64,000 nt of DNA, taken from assembly GCF_000247695.1 (NCBI RefSeq), contig NW_004624882.1:1019438-1083437 (forward strand), in the 5' to 3' direction. Under the pieces are notes generated by a model, which saw only the letters and a list, made by a program, of their open reading frames with translations, made no database searches and was not told where the DNA came from. Shown here piece by piece: positions 1-11,275 of the stretch. Every line of letters begins with the position of its first letter. The first letter of the stretch is position 1. The DNA comes from Heterocephalus glaber (Eukaryota > Chordata > Mammalia > Rodentia > Bathyergidae). The position numbers and the translations under genes are program-made.

Positions 1-287
1 AAAAATGTATAACTGATATTGTGTAACAGGAAGAAAAGGTCTAAAAGACCAGGGGAATTGTGAGGGGTAGGGGAAGGGAAAAAAGGAAAAGGAAAAAATA
101 CGAAAAGAGGAAAAAAAATGGAAACAAAGTCATTGCAAATAGGGAAGGGTGGATGGGGTGAAGGGAGGGCAAGGGAAGGGAAAAAAATAAGAACCAAGAT
201 ACTCACGTAATGGTACAAAATCTCAATTATGAATGTAACTGTATTTTATACCGAAAATGTACCAATAAACTTAATGGGAAAAAAAAG
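1..287 (+). mobile_element. L1 LINE 3' end (3'UTR and A-rich tail)
   Basis: Purine-rich, G/A-biased sequence (runs such as ggggaaggg and aaaaaagga) is followed by a stretch ending in aataaacttaatgggaaaaa. This is the usual makeup of a rodent L1 3'UTR, with a polyadenylation signal and an A-rich tail. The element enters from the left edge of the window, so its length is unknown. Coding parts are absent here. The assignment rests on composition and tail structure. Confidence 0.6.
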
Positions 288-299
288 AATAGAAAATAT

Positions 300-399
300 G
301 TACACATATAGCCTGGCAGTATTCCAATAAAACTTTATTTGCAAAATGGTCAAAGGGCTGGGCATAACTTGCAAGCCAGTGTTTGCCAACCCCTAATCT
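300..399. mobile_element. MER1-like (hAT-Charlie) end fragment
   Basis: The phrases tattccaataaaactttatt and tgtttgccaacccct match the terminal part of the MER1-type non-autonomous hAT-Charlie elements. The same family recurs near 4.75, 21.1, 47.7 and 60.2 kb. Only the last 100 bp or so is left, and no transposase sequence is present. Confidence 0.6.
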
Positions 400-568
400 A
401 GAGACAGCCCTCAAATGTGATCATTTTGAATGTTTTTTTTTGCTTTGGGGGTTTTGATGGTGGTGGGTTTCTCTTTTCTTTCTTCCTTTCTCCTTTTTAT
501 TATTGTTTAAATACTAAATGACAAGAATAAAAAGTGATAAGTTCAGGGATAAAAAAAAAACCCTAGAT

Positions 569-648
569 TAGTGGTGGCGAACTTACGGCATGTGTGTCAC
601 AGCAGGCCATTTGTATCATTAAAAACTCTAAAAGGTTCGCCATCACTG
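569..648 (-). mobile_element. 80-bp hAT-type MITE, copy 1
   Basis: An 80-bp element bounded by 8-bp direct repeats, ccctagat (561-568) and tcctagat (649-656). Its ends are inverted: the right end read on the minus strand begins CAGTGATGGCGAACCT and the left end begins tagtggtggcgaact. Two related copies lie at 31918-31997 and 34729-34809 in the opposite orientation. An 8-bp duplication with central TA plus CAGTG termini is the hallmark of hAT transposons. The element has no coding capacity and would depend on a transposase supplied elsewhere. Confidence 0.8.
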
Positions 649-659
649 TCCTAGATGGT

Positions 660-1400
660 GTAAAGCTTCTCTGAAGAACAGAGAAATGGTTTGGCCACAG
701 CACATACAATTTAAAGGGCCAGCTGTTTTCACTCTGCATTGGTAGATGGAAGAGCCATCCGGTCTCATAACAAGTTCCAAGCTTCAATTTGGTGTTTCAA
801 AAATAGAACTTGTTGCTGGAAAATCTCTTATCTGCAAGCATTTGGAAGGGATGTTAAATAAATGTCATGGGCCAAATGTGTAACATGTCCAATGGTATTA
901 TTAGGTAGTATAAGAGAACCTCTGATTTATGTGTATATTGAATTTTATGTGTGCAAATAAGAAAAGTGTATATGAAGAGGAAATGCTGATAGAAAAAGTG
1001 AATGCATAATATAGGTATAATTGAGTGTACTGGAGGGGACTAGCAAGTGTATGTATATTGATTCACAAAGCATTGATATCGCTCTCACAGACTTTGATTC
1101 TAGATCTTCTTTAACTATTGAACATTGGACAAATATTTGGGCCCACATGGCAGCTCCTTCATCACTATAAAGTAAAGAGGTTCGATGAGATTGGAGGGTT
1201 GCAAATGTATTTGCCTCCAGGGGCCAAGCTGATAATGTATTACTAAGGAGATAAACACAGTATAAGACCGTAGATGTTATATGATTATACTATAATCTGC
1301 TTTCTTAGTCTTCCTTTTAGGACAAGATAGAGGATAAACAATACCATTTGCTAAATACGTCTTTGGCCTGGTTACCATCCTGTGACACTAAGACCTAAAG
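660..1400. other. no recognisable feature
   Basis: AT-rich unique-looking sequence. The short open frames here show no domain, no periodic codon use and no splice context that I can support. Confidence 0.5.
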
Positions 1401-1627
1401 TAGGGTTTCTCCATGTCTACGCTATTGACATTTTGTTCCACACAATTTTTCATTTGAGGGGGGGAGGTTTCCCTGTGCACTGTAAGGTGTTTAGCAGTAT
1501 CCCTGGTTTCTACACAATAGATACAGCAGCATCTACCCCTACCCTTAAACAGTGCCAATCGAAAGTATCTCCAGACATTGTCCAGTGTCTTCTAGGGGGC
1601 CAAATCTCCCTTGGATGAAAACCACTG
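1401..1627 (-). mobile_element. MER20 (hAT-Charlie MITE)
   Basis: Nearly full length (about 220 bp). Recognisable phrases in order are agggtttctc, ctattgacattttg, gtttagcagtatccctgg, tctccagacattg and ending aaaccactg. These match MER20, an old placental-wide non-autonomous hAT-Charlie element. Further copies lie at 45040-45252 and 51362-51530. It is too diverged to be active. Confidence 0.85.
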
Positions 1628-1676
1628 ATGCTTTGAGATTGCTATGCAAAGATGGGTTTTGAGGCACAGACTATAT

Positions 1677-1785
1677 CAGTGCTGCTTAAAGTGTAGTCCT
1701 GGATCAATAGCATTGGTGTTACTTGGAGGCTCCTTAGAAATGCAAGTTCATAGGCCCCGCTTGGCACCTACTGACTCAGACTCTA
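1677..1785 (-). mobile_element. MER5A fragment (hAT-Charlie MITE)
   Basis: The sequence cagtgctgcttaaagtgtag followed by cttagaaatgcaagttc, aggcccc and ctactgactcagactc follows the order of the MER5A consensus read in reverse. It lies 50 bp from the MER20 copy. Only about half the element is clear. Confidence 0.7.
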
Positions 1786-2206
1786 TTTGGCTGTGTCTTA
1801 GCTGCACTGAAATAGATTCTTAGGGAAACAATTCCAGCTTTTATTTCTTCCTGAATGTAAGTGAGGATAAATGAGTGATTAGGATTCTAACTGGCAAAGT
1901 GAAGAGCAGGATGCTGGAGGAAAATAAACAGAAGTTCCCTTTATTTTTCATCAGAAAGAAGGGGAAGAAGGGAGGGAAGGCATAGATTTTAGTGGCATTT
2001 GATGGGTGGCCTTTAAGGGTTTTAAATAACATGGATCTCCTTAGATGAACTCTACTGGCTACTTACCTCTGTATGGTACCCAGGCTCTCTTAATAGGTTT
2101 GGACCATATATCTAAGTGGTTAAGTGACAGTCACTGTGGCTGTCACTCCAGAATAATCTTCCCATCTCCCATGACTGTGATTCCTCCAGCTTCTCTGCTT
2201 CTGGTA

Positions 2207-2558
2207 TGTTATGGTTTAGATCTAAAATGACATTCTCGACCCTCATGTGTTCTGAAGGTGATTGCATTATGGGAGCTTATAGCTGACTTGCTGTTAGGAG
2301 GTGGAGTCTGGTTGGAAGAGGTGGGTCACTGTGGGAGTTACCTGGAAGGGTCTATCTCCCTTCTGGGCTCCTCATTTGACTCTGCTTTCAGGCTGCCATG
2401 AGGTGAGCAGCTTCTCCTCTGCTACACCCTTATGCTTTCCAGCCCTGCCTTGGAGCCAGATGACTATGGACTGAACCATGAACCAAAATGAACCTCTTCT
2501 CCTTTTAGTTGTGAGTGTCAGGTATTTTGTCCCAGCAACAAGGACAGTGACTAAGACA
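2207..2558 (+). mobile_element. MaLR (ERVL-MaLR) solo LTR
   Basis: A 350-bp LTR that starts tgttatggtttagatctaaa and ends gacagtgactaagaca, with the inner landmarks ggaggtggagtctggttgga and gccatgaggtgagcagcttc. These are signatures of the MST/ORR1 group of MaLR LTRs. The same subfamily, antisense, is at 54128-54518. No internal retroviral sequence flanks it, so it is a solo LTR. I do not see a matching 5-bp target duplication. Confidence 0.8.
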
Positions 2559-2639
2559 CAGTGCCAAGAACTCACTTTCTCCCCCTACTCACTCTCTCTC
2601 CAGCAGAGTATACTTCCACCTCTTCTCTGCCATCCAGGA

Positions 2640-2915
2640 GTTAGCACCTGACTCAAGCCAGGCCCATCCCATCCTCTTGGGAGTGCTCAAGCTAGACCTA
2701 GAAAGTGGGCTTGAGAGAATGATTTACATATACAGAGAGAGGCAGATGTTGAAATGGGGGGAAAGCTGATGGCATTTGAGCTGGTTCCAACTGTTCCTGC
2801 ATGCTTCCTGTGATCCCAGTGTGTGCCAGTAAATTCCTCCTTTTTCTGGCTGAGGTTAGTTGAGTCAGCTTTCTGTCACTTGCAACCACAAAGTCCTGAT
2901 GAATACACACCTCAC
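2640..2915. mobile_element. possible old LTR-like fragment
   Basis: The segment ends with ttctgtcacttgcaaccaca and agtcctgatgaatacac, a phrase like the 3' ends of several mammalian LTR families. I cannot name the family and the left boundary is unclear. Confidence 0.3.
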
Positions 2916-3083
2916 CAATAGTAATCTAGCAAGTATGATCAAATATGATAGCCAAGCACCTATTAAGGACTGTGACCTGGATTTAGGATTGTAAAATACA
3001 TTATAGAATAATTCCACTCCATTTATTTTTCTTTAGGCATACAGACCATTATCTATATAGCTAGCTATATTTTTTCTCATTTG

Positions 3084-3262
3084 GGTGATTGAACCTAGGG
3101 TCTTTGCACTGAGCTACATCCTCAGCCCTTTTTTTTTACTTTTTATTTTGAGATAGGGTCTCACTAAATCACTAAGTTGTCCAGAATGGGCTGGAGCTTG
3201 CCATCCTCCTGCTTTAGCCTCTCAGCTTGCTGAAATTATAGCCATGCACCACTACACCTGGA
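3084..3262 (-). mobile_element. B1-ID dimeric SINE (antisense)
   Basis: Read on the minus strand, a 7SL-derived B1 monomer (landmarks on the plus strand: gagatagggtctcactaaat, gccatcctcctgc, accactacacctgg) is joined through an A-rich linker to an ID-like tRNA half (cactgagctacatcctcagc on the plus strand). This B1-plus-ID architecture recurs about 15 times in the window and is a rodent feature. Confidence 0.8.
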
Positions 3263-3267
3263 TTTTT

Positions 3268-3345
3268 ATTGAACTGGGGATGGAACCCAAGGCCTGACAC
3301 ATGCTAAACAAGTGGTCTACCACTAAGTTACATCTCTAGCTGCCA
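3268..3345 (-). mobile_element. ID-like SINE (antisense)
   Basis: The segment from gaactggggatggaaccca to ctaccactaagttacatctc is the reverse complement of an ID-type tRNA-derived monomer, with degraded A and B boxes. It abuts the B1-ID dimer at 3084-3262. Confidence 0.65.
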
Positions 3346-3519
3346 TCATGAACATTCATCACAGGGGCTCCATGCCAAAAGAAATTTGAATATTATTGTT
3401 TTAATTTATTTACAATTTTATTATGAAAAAATTCTTCTCTTTTCTCATCTCCACATTGACTTAGAAAAGAAATTAAAAATTGTTTAGATTTTTTTGTTGT
3501 TGTTTTTTTGTTTTGTTTT

Positions 3520-3602
3520 GTTTTGTTTGATACTGAGGATCTAACTTGGGACCTTGCACTTACAAGGCAGGCGGCCGAACCACTGAGTTAAATTCCTGGC
3601 CT
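3520..3602 (-). mobile_element. young tRNA-derived ID-like SINE (antisense)
   Basis: The plus strand reads gatactgaggatctaacttg, then cttgcacttacaaggcaggc, then ccactgagttaaattcctgg. This is the reverse complement of the window's commonest SINE, whose consensus has the A box TAGCTCAGTGG and the B box GAGTTCGATCC of a RNA polymerase III promoter. A GTTTT-rich stretch at 3489-3529 is its poly(A) tail in antisense. Confidence 0.8.
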
Positions 3603-3670
3603 GTTTAGATCTTTTTTTGTTTAAAGAACTAGACCCTAACAAATAACTTACAAGTCAGGAGACTTGCTAT

Positions 3671-3700
3671 GGTGTGTGTGTGTATGTGTGTGTATGTGTC
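3671..3700. repeat. (TG)n microsatellite, interrupted
   Basis: About 30 bases of alternating TG with two TA interruptions. Confidence 0.9.
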
Positions 3701-3701
3701 T

Positions 3702-4420
3702 TGGAATTTGTGTCCTGAAACAGTGAGGAGCCAGTCCTTGTGCTTTGGTTCTTTATACCTTTGATGAAAGAATTCAGTCAAGACACGTAGGCAGCTGTAC
3801 AGAAATACAGGCAGAGTTTATTGCAAAGCCGATATACAGAGAGCTACACCTTCAGAGAAGGTGGGCAGCACCACAAGGTTATCTGCTTCTAGTGGGAGTT
3901 TGGATGTCTTACCCAAACACAGGAGAGTCGTGCCTGGGGTTTAGGGAACCATGATGATTATAGTTGTTTTATCTACACAATATATATGCTTATTGACATT
4001 TTTTCTTACAAGCTGCTTTGGGATGTCCATATGTCAAAATATCTTCCTTGTTCTTTTCAGATGGTCAGTGATCCTTTAGGCACCTTAATCATATAAGAAA
4101 CTTACAGAAGAGATTTATAAAAGAAAAAGTTCTAATCTAGATCAGATCTCAGCCCAAGGCAGGAAGGTCATTAAAGAATGCTCCCTTTTCTGGTATCTTT
4201 GGACCATAGGCCATAGTACCTTGAATGTTGTAGGCCTTGTTCTGGAAATAGAATGCCTGGCAAAGAGTGAAAATGTAGACCATATAACCTTAAAATGTCA
4301 CTGTGCTCTATGCTGCCGTTATTTGGGTCTGAGACCTAATAAATAATTATATATATAAAGGTATTATACACTGAGGTCTTCATTTAACCATCACTGGCAA
4401 AACATGTTATTTTGGACCCC
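3702..4420 (-). mobile_element. possible antisense LTR of an ERV
   Basis: The phrases tttgatgaaagaattcagtc and gcagagtttattgcaaag look like the R/U5 side of a retroviral LTR in antisense, with a reversed AATAAA-type signal. The remainder has no named match. Family and exact ends are unresolved. Confidence 0.3.
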
Positions 4421-4745
4421 CTTTTGTTTCTCAATCCTGCTAATGTCTAATTACCTGCCTGACGTGTGTATGTATAATAAATACTCACTGAAAGACATTT
4501 GCTAAATCCAGAAAGGAAAATGAAATAAATCAAACTAGTCCATAATCCTACTATTCAAGATAACCATGATTCATGATTAATGCTTTTTGTTTCTTTAATT
4601 TTTTCACTCTTCTACATGAAAGTTTTAAAGTACTTCATCTCTGGAAATCATCATACACATCATAGTAGGATGAACTTATTAGTTGTGCTGAGCGCTTTAC
4701 ACAATAACCTGTGCCTGGTCTATGACCTCTAGATGCTTCCAGTCG

Positions 4746-4964
4746 AAGAGAGTTTGCAAACTGTTTCTGTCAAAAATCAGGTAATAAGCATTTCAGGCTT
4801 TGACAGTAATAACATCCTGTTGTAACTACTCAATACTTGTGCCCGTGGTGCAAAAGCAGCCATTAGATAATCTGTAAATAAATGTGTGGCTGTATTCCAA
4901 TGAAACTGTTTATGAAAACAGGCATGCAGACAGAGTCTAAGCAAAACCAGCAGGTCAGCACTAT
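4746..4964. mobile_element. MER1-like hAT-Charlie element
   Basis: The order agagtttgcaaactgtttct, aagcagccattagataatc, gtggctgtattccaatgaaa and ggtcagcac follows the MER1-type hAT element seen elsewhere in the window. It is diverged and non-coding. Confidence 0.7.
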
Positions 4965-6546
4965 AATGCCAACCAACAAAAATTATCTTCTACATTGAAC
5001 AACTATTATTGCACTTGGCAAAGAATGAAGAGGACTGTAGAGCCTCCATGAAAGGAAAAGAGGAATGAATGTCATTTGGAATAAAATCTACACCCTCAAG
5101 TGTTCTCACATTCTCAGGAATACATATGGGAGCGAGGAAAGGGTTCCAGGACAATAAGCCAATTGGCTGTCTTAAGGCTCAGATTCATAGCTAGACACAC
5201 TGGAACTTTTGCTTACAGCAAAGCCAGGAGAAGCTGCATTGCTACTTATCTGCAGACAGAGCCTCACTCTATTAACATATATTTCTTTCTGTGCACGCTG
5301 AGAAAAAAGACCATCACTGATGTTTGAGTGGCCTTGACCACACTGAGTGTCCCGTTTTCTCTGGTTTTGGGGGGGAGGGTGTTGATGATGAACGGGAATA
5401 ATTCTGGAACTCCCTAGTTTTGACTTTCCTCTGCAACAAGCCCAGAGCCAAATGCTATGAGGCACTTCTATGCTTCATGCTGGAGTCCTGCTGGCTTCCC
5501 AGCAAGCACAGAGCAAGAGCAAGTTGTTACTGCACCATCCTTCAAAGTGAAGGCATGATCCCCACGAGACTTGACTTGTTGGTAAGTCTTCTGTTCCCCT
5601 GACAGGACTGACTCATGGGATGTGTTGTAGCCAAGATACCCCAAGAACCAGGTCCAAAAGAAAAGGTTGTAATAATTACTCCCCAGGGCAGCAGAAACTT
5701 GCCTGAGAATTTAGCTTGGAGAACCTGAGGGCTGGTTCTTAGAGAGAAAGCTAAAGGGAAGCAGGAGGAAGGCTGAAAGCTGAGGCTTTGCAGAAAGACA
5801 CCCAGGACAAGGTCAATAATGACAGGCAAATAAAGAGAAACTAAGACAGGGACTGCAACTCACAAATGGGAGGTTGTGGAAAGTCAAGGGAGGAGCTTAA
5901 AAGATTTGGGGCCTAGAAATAAGCAAAAAAATAAAAAATTGTTTATTAACCTGCCTGAAAGCCTAACCCAGGAGAGGTCAATGAAATGTCCCTATGGGGG
6001 GGGCAGAAGCTCTGATCTCAAAGCTTCAATATACGTAAGAATCATTTGAGGGAGCCAGGCATGGAAGTGCATGTCTGTAATACATCCTGTTTTAAATGCT
6101 GAGTGCAAATGAAAGGAATCCACTGGAGATGGATAATTCTGCCCTGAGTCTCCCTAGAACATGAGGCTCTAATTTGTTTTGCTGGTCCTAAAACCTCCTT
6201 TGTGGACCTGAAGGCCCCAGGCCTAGGTGATATGAGGTAGCAAGTAAACCACATCTCATCTGTTGGTCTGAAGCTCCCTTTTGTTGGCTGCAGGTCCTTC
6301 TTGAATCTTCTCTGCCTGTGTGAATCTTGCCAGGTCTTGTGTTCTGTTGTTAGACTGTGAGCTAGACCAGGAGCTGTGCAAACACAGGTCCTTTCAATAG
6401 TGCCTTCTTTTCCATTTTACTCTCTCAAGCCACACTACCCCTACATTTTAAAATTTCCTCTCTGAAAAAAAATTTCCTCTCTGTGTGGGGCTGTGCTACT
6501 GTACCATCATATTGCATACCTTCTATGTATAAGACAGAGAGGACTA
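4965..6546. other. mostly unique sequence
   Basis: I see no supported gene. At 6011-6052 the words aaagcttcaatatacgtaag and aatcatttgag could be the first 40 bp of a MER5A, and a B1-like scrap follows at 6053-6090. At 6340-6400 there is a weak L2-like phrase (gactgtgagctagaccagga). Confidence 0.4.
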
Positions 6547-6650
6547 GCCAAGCATGGTGGTGCATGCTTGTAATAACAATACTCAGGAGGCTGAGCCAAG
6601 AGGATTGCTGTGAGTTCCAGGCCAGCCTGGGCTACATGGGAATTAATGTG
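6547..6650 (+). mobile_element. B1 SINE (sense)
   Basis: Landmarks are agccaagcatggtggtgcat, aggaggctgagccaagagga and ttccaggccagcctgggcta. A 7SL-derived B1 monomer without the internal duplication. The 3' part is truncated. Confidence 0.8.
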
Positions 6651-6883
6651 CACATTACAATTTGAGACTCCAAAGCAGACACTTGGGTCCACAATTTGTA
6701 TTCAAAATAATACTTTGGCCAGAACCCATTGGGATTATGTCAGTTTCTAGCATCAGAAGCAAGAAGTAAACTTTCATAAATTTTAACTTTTTCCTGGGCA
6801 TCTCAGGCTATTCACTTTATATGAAAGAAAAGATAGACAACAGGCTTAGAAAGAAAAAAGAAAACAACTGCAAGCTATTTAAC

Positions 6884-6966
6884 TTTTTTTTTTGGTACCA
6901 GGGATCAAACTCAGGACCTCGCGCTTGCCAGGCAGGTGCTATGCCACTGAGCTAAATCCCTGGCCC
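6884..6966 (-). mobile_element. young ID-like SINE (antisense)
   Basis: A poly(T) run is followed by ggtaccagggatcaaactca, gcgcttgccaggcaggtgc and gagctaaatccctggccc. This is a complete copy in antisense with recognisable A and B boxes. Confidence 0.85.
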
Positions 6967-7224
6967 ACTATTTTACTTTTAATACATGTTTTTTTTAAAT
7001 TATGAATGCATACCCATCTCCTCCAAAACAATTTTTTAAAATATAAGCAGTTATAGTGATTTTATTTCAAAGGAAAAAAGAATAGCCATAGCAATATTTC
7101 TCATCCCTTCCAGAATCTTACCATTTCCCTATTAAAGATGGAATCTATTCTACTTCTCTAGGAAAAAGATTGTGATTCTACTCTGAAGAAAAAATGTGGC
7201 AGAAGCGATGCTGCCCATATTCTA

Positions 7225-7380
7225 AGGCTAGATCATAAAAGGTAGCATAGCATCTTCCCAGATCACTAGGTACCTGCTGTAGATTTTAATTCAACAGGTC
7301 TTTCTAGAGTGGGCCCAAGATTCTGTATTTCTGGAAAATTCCTATGTGATGTCAAAACTTCTGTTCCTAGGACTATACTA
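7225..7380 (+). mobile_element. probable MER5A fragment
   Basis: The words caacaggtctttctagagtg, ttctgtatttctggaaaatt and cctatgtgatgtc follow the middle and right half of MER5A. The left half is not clear. Confidence 0.45.
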
Positions 7381-7870
7381 TGGTAAATAGGTATGTAAGG
7401 CACCTTTAGTGACTTTTGTGCAATACATAAAAATGAGTTTCATAGAGCTATTCTTACTAGAGTTATTCATTGTAGACTAAATGCATAAGGCAGAAGGGAA
7501 TTTACTCATTGAACTGTACAGGGTCCCAACAATGACAGTCAAGGACAAAACCTGCTGATGTATTGGATTGGTCCAAGGGTAAATTTTATTCATTTCTTTT
7601 AAGCAATCTTCCAAATACATTATTTCTTGAAAATGTGCTTTTGATAAGGTTTGCTGAACAAATTGTTCAAGGTTACTATCCCTGGTGTGAACACAGTGCC
7701 AGACATTTTCTGTTGCCAATTAAGGAGAGATACATATATTTGAATCATTGAAAAGACAGGATAGAGTTAAGGTCATCTTGGGAAATTTAAAATGCCAATC
7801 CAAAGCAGAAGTTTGGATGAATATTCACATAGCCATCACTTGGAGGAAATTAATCAAAGAGCACATCCAT

Positions 7871-8473
7871 TGTATTAATCAGAGTTCTCCAGAGAAACAG
7901 AACAAATAGAATATATAGAGACATATAAGAAGAGATTTATTATGGAAGTTGGTTCATATGACTATGGAGGTCAAGAAGTCCCACAAGGCACTGTCTGTAG
8001 GATGGAGAACCAGGAAAACCAGTGGTATATTCAGTGATATCTGAAGACTTGAGAACCAGATGAGCTGAGGGTGTAACTCCCAGTCCAAGGTCAAAGTCCT
8101 GAGAACCACAGGTAGAGTTAGAGGGGTGGGTAAAGTGAAGTTGGGGAGTAGTGTGCTGGTGTAAGTCTTGGAGTCTGAGGGGGTGAGACAAGAGCTCCAA
8201 TGTCCAATGGCATCAAAACAAGGATGCTTTAGCTCAGAAAGAGAGTAAATCTGCCCTTCTCCTTCCTTTTTGTTGTTGTTGTTCTATCTGGGCCCCCAAT
8301 AAATCGGATGATGTCCACACATGTTGGGTGATTGTGGATCTTCTTTCCTTAGTTTACTGACATAAATGCTCATCTTTCCTGGATACACCCTCACAAACAC
8401 ACTCAGAAATAATGTTTTGCTGGCTATCCTGGCATCCTTAATCTGGGCAAGTTGACAAAAATTAACCACTGCA
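7871..8473 (-). mobile_element. MLT2-type ERVL LTR (antisense)
   Basis: It begins tgtattaatcagagttctcc and ends tgacaaaaattaaccactgc. Between these come gagatttattatggaagttg, gtgtaagtcttggagtctg and tggatacaccctcacaaaca. This is the order of an MLT2 LTR read backwards, about 600 bp including a GTT-rich expansion at 8270-8284. No internal ERVL sequence adjoins, so it is a solo LTR. Confidence 0.75.
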
Positions 8474-10733
8474 TCTGTGGAAAGGATCAATAGCTCCCTC
8501 AACTAATAGTTCTGGACTATTCCAACCTACAGATAAATGGATAGCCAAAACCTTATATAGTGCTCACTTAGCAATCAAAGGAAGTCTGCACAATAAGTAT
8601 TATCTGCTCGCTGTTAGGGGAAATTTTGTACTGAGCTTGACCTTAAAGGTTACAAAAATATAGATTTTGCATGAGCCATTAATATAACTTAGCACTTACC
8701 TGATTTCCGTCCATAGAGGCAAAGGCTAAGAAATGACCAGTGGAAGTTGCAAACAACTGAACGTGTTCCTTCACACATTTCTCTAAAAGTATTAGGGCTG
8801 TAAGAATTGTCCATTATAGACTGACATTCTGAAAGCCTGCCCATTCCTCATGGAGTATACTGGACTGATAAATATGAATTTATAATCTAAAGGAGGAAAT
8901 AGGCAAAAAATGAAAGAAGGTTCCTGAATGACTAAGGTTGAATCCATAAGTAAGGGAGAAGAAAGAATTTAACTTTCTAAAAGCAGAATGGACTATGGTC
9001 TGAGTCCAACCAGATGTCGATATAGCCAGAACTGTAGACTGGATAAAATACTCCTTGATAGCATTTATGCAAAAGTCATTATAAACTCATACCTAACATG
9101 GATAATTAAAAAACTGATGAGGATGGGGAAAGTCAGTTGAGATTTTAAAAAAAAAAGTGGTTGAATAGAGAAGAAAATATCAGTAGGAAGTTCATGGCCA
9201 ACTTTTTGTAAAGACAGAATTAAGTTATTAACATTAAAAAGGCTTTATCTGTCATCATTTCAGAGTCATTAGTGCTTCAGAAAGCCTTGAAAATTCTTTA
9301 GCATGATGAAATGATGATGTTTATTATCCAAACTGAGAAAGTTCCTATGTTCAGGTAACTAAGGAAAAATATGGTTTATAAGTTTCACCTAAGTATCCAA
9401 ATGGTCTCTAAAGGGATGGTGAGCTTTACCAATTAGCAGCAGCCTGTCTGGGGACTCACTAGGAATCATGTTCTTTGGGGGCTCGGACCACCACCAACTA
9501 GCTTAGGTTTCAGCTTTCTGCTCTTTTGTGTAGGTTCCACTCATGGAACCACTCTCCACCTTCCAAAACACAGTTTGCTATCCTCTCTCATCCCATTCTT
9601 TCTTACAGATCCACACCTTAAACAAATCTTTATTTGCCATCTTAGCAGAATTTTGTGAGTGCAGGTAAATATAGGTGTTTGGTCTACTGTGTTTAATCAG
9701 GAGGCCAGTGTATCTATTGAATTTTTATTTTAAAGACTATGTTTTTATTTCCTGTATTTTGTTCTCTGTGTGTGTCTGCTAACTGCTGTTGTCTCCATAT
9801 CTGTTAATAGTTGTTAATAGCTGTCATATCCTGGGATATGACAGTGACACAGTTTATTTACATTCTACTTCATGTATTTTCTACTGTTTCAACATTTTGT
9901 TTTGTGTTGTTCAATAAGTATGTATTATTTGTATATTCTGAAAAATGTTTTTATTTTGGAAAAAATTAATATACTAATGACATTTCTTGTAGTGATGCAG
10001 TTAAGACAAAAATAAGGAAGAAAAGAAAAGAGCTAAGAAATAAAATTAAATTTTTATAAATGTTAGCATTGGAATTTAGAGTGTCATGAAATAAAAATGA
10101 GTGGTTCCTTTGTATTTTACTTATTTTATTAAACTTGATTCTGAAATGCATATTAATTCATTAACAATTCATTGATATTTGATTAAGTGCCGTGTACTAA
10201 GCTAGGTCTTAGGGTTACAAAGTCATAAGAAATCCAGTCTACTGGAGGAGAGAGACACACAGATCAATGATGCCTTAGAGATTTATGAGCGCCATGGTGC
10301 AGATATGAAAAAAGCTTTGCTGAACATAGACACAAAATATTGCTTCTCTTGAAGCAGAGGTGCGTGGGAGCAGGCTAAGAAAATCTTCAGAAAACTGACA
10401 TTTGAAGTGCATCTTTTTACTGACTTCCTTCTGCCTTCTAAGACTCCTTGCAAATGTACTAAAAATAACAAAACGGGTTATTATTTTATTTTATTTTTCT
10501 CAGCTTTGTTTTCTCCCAGGTTTTTTTTCATTTTAAGAAACAGAAATACATGAGCATTTAAAGCAACTTCCAAACAGAATGATGAAAATTTAGGAAAGAC
10601 TTGCTTCTCCATTCTGACTTGAATTTCAAAATATTAAAAAGTTGATTCATCTAAAGTCTGCCATTGCTATAATTTACTGTGGAATTTAACTTTCTGAAGA
10701 GGTACTGCATTTGCATGATACTAAAACAAAAAT
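8474..10733. other. long AT-rich stretch without a recognisable gene
   Basis: About 2.2 kb with no SINE, LTR or exon that I can support. It contains the short perfect hairpin at 9821-9844. This is the longest run in the window free of recognisable repeats, so it is either unique DNA or very old decayed repeats. Confidence 0.5.
9821..9844. repeat. perfect 11-bp inverted repeat, 2-nt loop
   Basis: The arm ctgtcatatcc is followed by tg and then its exact complement ggatatgacag. No terminator T-run, TSD or known hairpin family surrounds it. Confidence 0.9.
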
Positions 10734-10923
10734 GTAGCCATTCCTGATGGCACTTGTAATCTCAGCATTCTGGGTGTTTGAGGCAGGACAATCTCAAATG
10801 TGGGCCCAGCCTGGGTAACCTGGTAACTTAGTGAGAACCTATCACAAAATTTAAAAATTTTAAAAAGGCTGGGGATGTAGCTCAGTACAAAGGGCCTGGG
10901 TTCAATCCCAAGTACTGCAGAAA
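10734..10923 (+). mobile_element. B1-ID dimeric SINE (sense)
   Basis: The B1 half carries gatggcacttgtaatctcag and gcccagcctgggtaacctgg. It is linked by an A-rich spacer to ggctggggatgtagctcagt and cctgggttcaatcccaag, an ID-like half with readable A and B boxes. Confidence 0.85.
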
Positions 10924-11089
10924 ACCAAAACAAAATGAAGAATATATCATTGTTATACAGTGGAAAGCTCCCTGGCAGTCCTGTGCTCCATAATCCACCT
11001 CCACCCCCATGTAAACCTTGTCCTTGGCTTCATTTGCCTTTGTTTCTGAATTTCAAGCAAAAAAATATGAGCGTTGATTCTTACCTCCA

Positions 11090-11275
11090 ATTAATTAATT
11101 AATTAATTTTGTGGTACTGGGAAATGAACCCAGGAAGCACTGAGCTACATCCTGAGCCCATTTGATTTTGAGACAGGGTCTTACAAAGTTGCCCACACTG
11201 GCCTCCAATTTGCCACCCTCCTGCTTCATCCTCCTGAGTAGCTGGGATTACAAGTATTCACCGCTCTGCTTGGCT
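11090..11275 (-). mobile_element. B1-ID dimeric SINE (antisense)
   Basis: A short (TTAA)n run at 11090-11110 leads into gtactgggaaatgaaccca and gcactgagctacatcctgag (ID half, shortened). Then come gagacagggtcttacaaagt and cctgagtagctgggattaca (B1 half). Confidence 0.8.

Noticed and set aside
2207..2558. 5-bp target duplication around the MaLR LTR
   Set aside because: The bases outside the TG and CA ends (tggta and cagtg) do not match. Either the ends are misjudged or the duplication has decayed.
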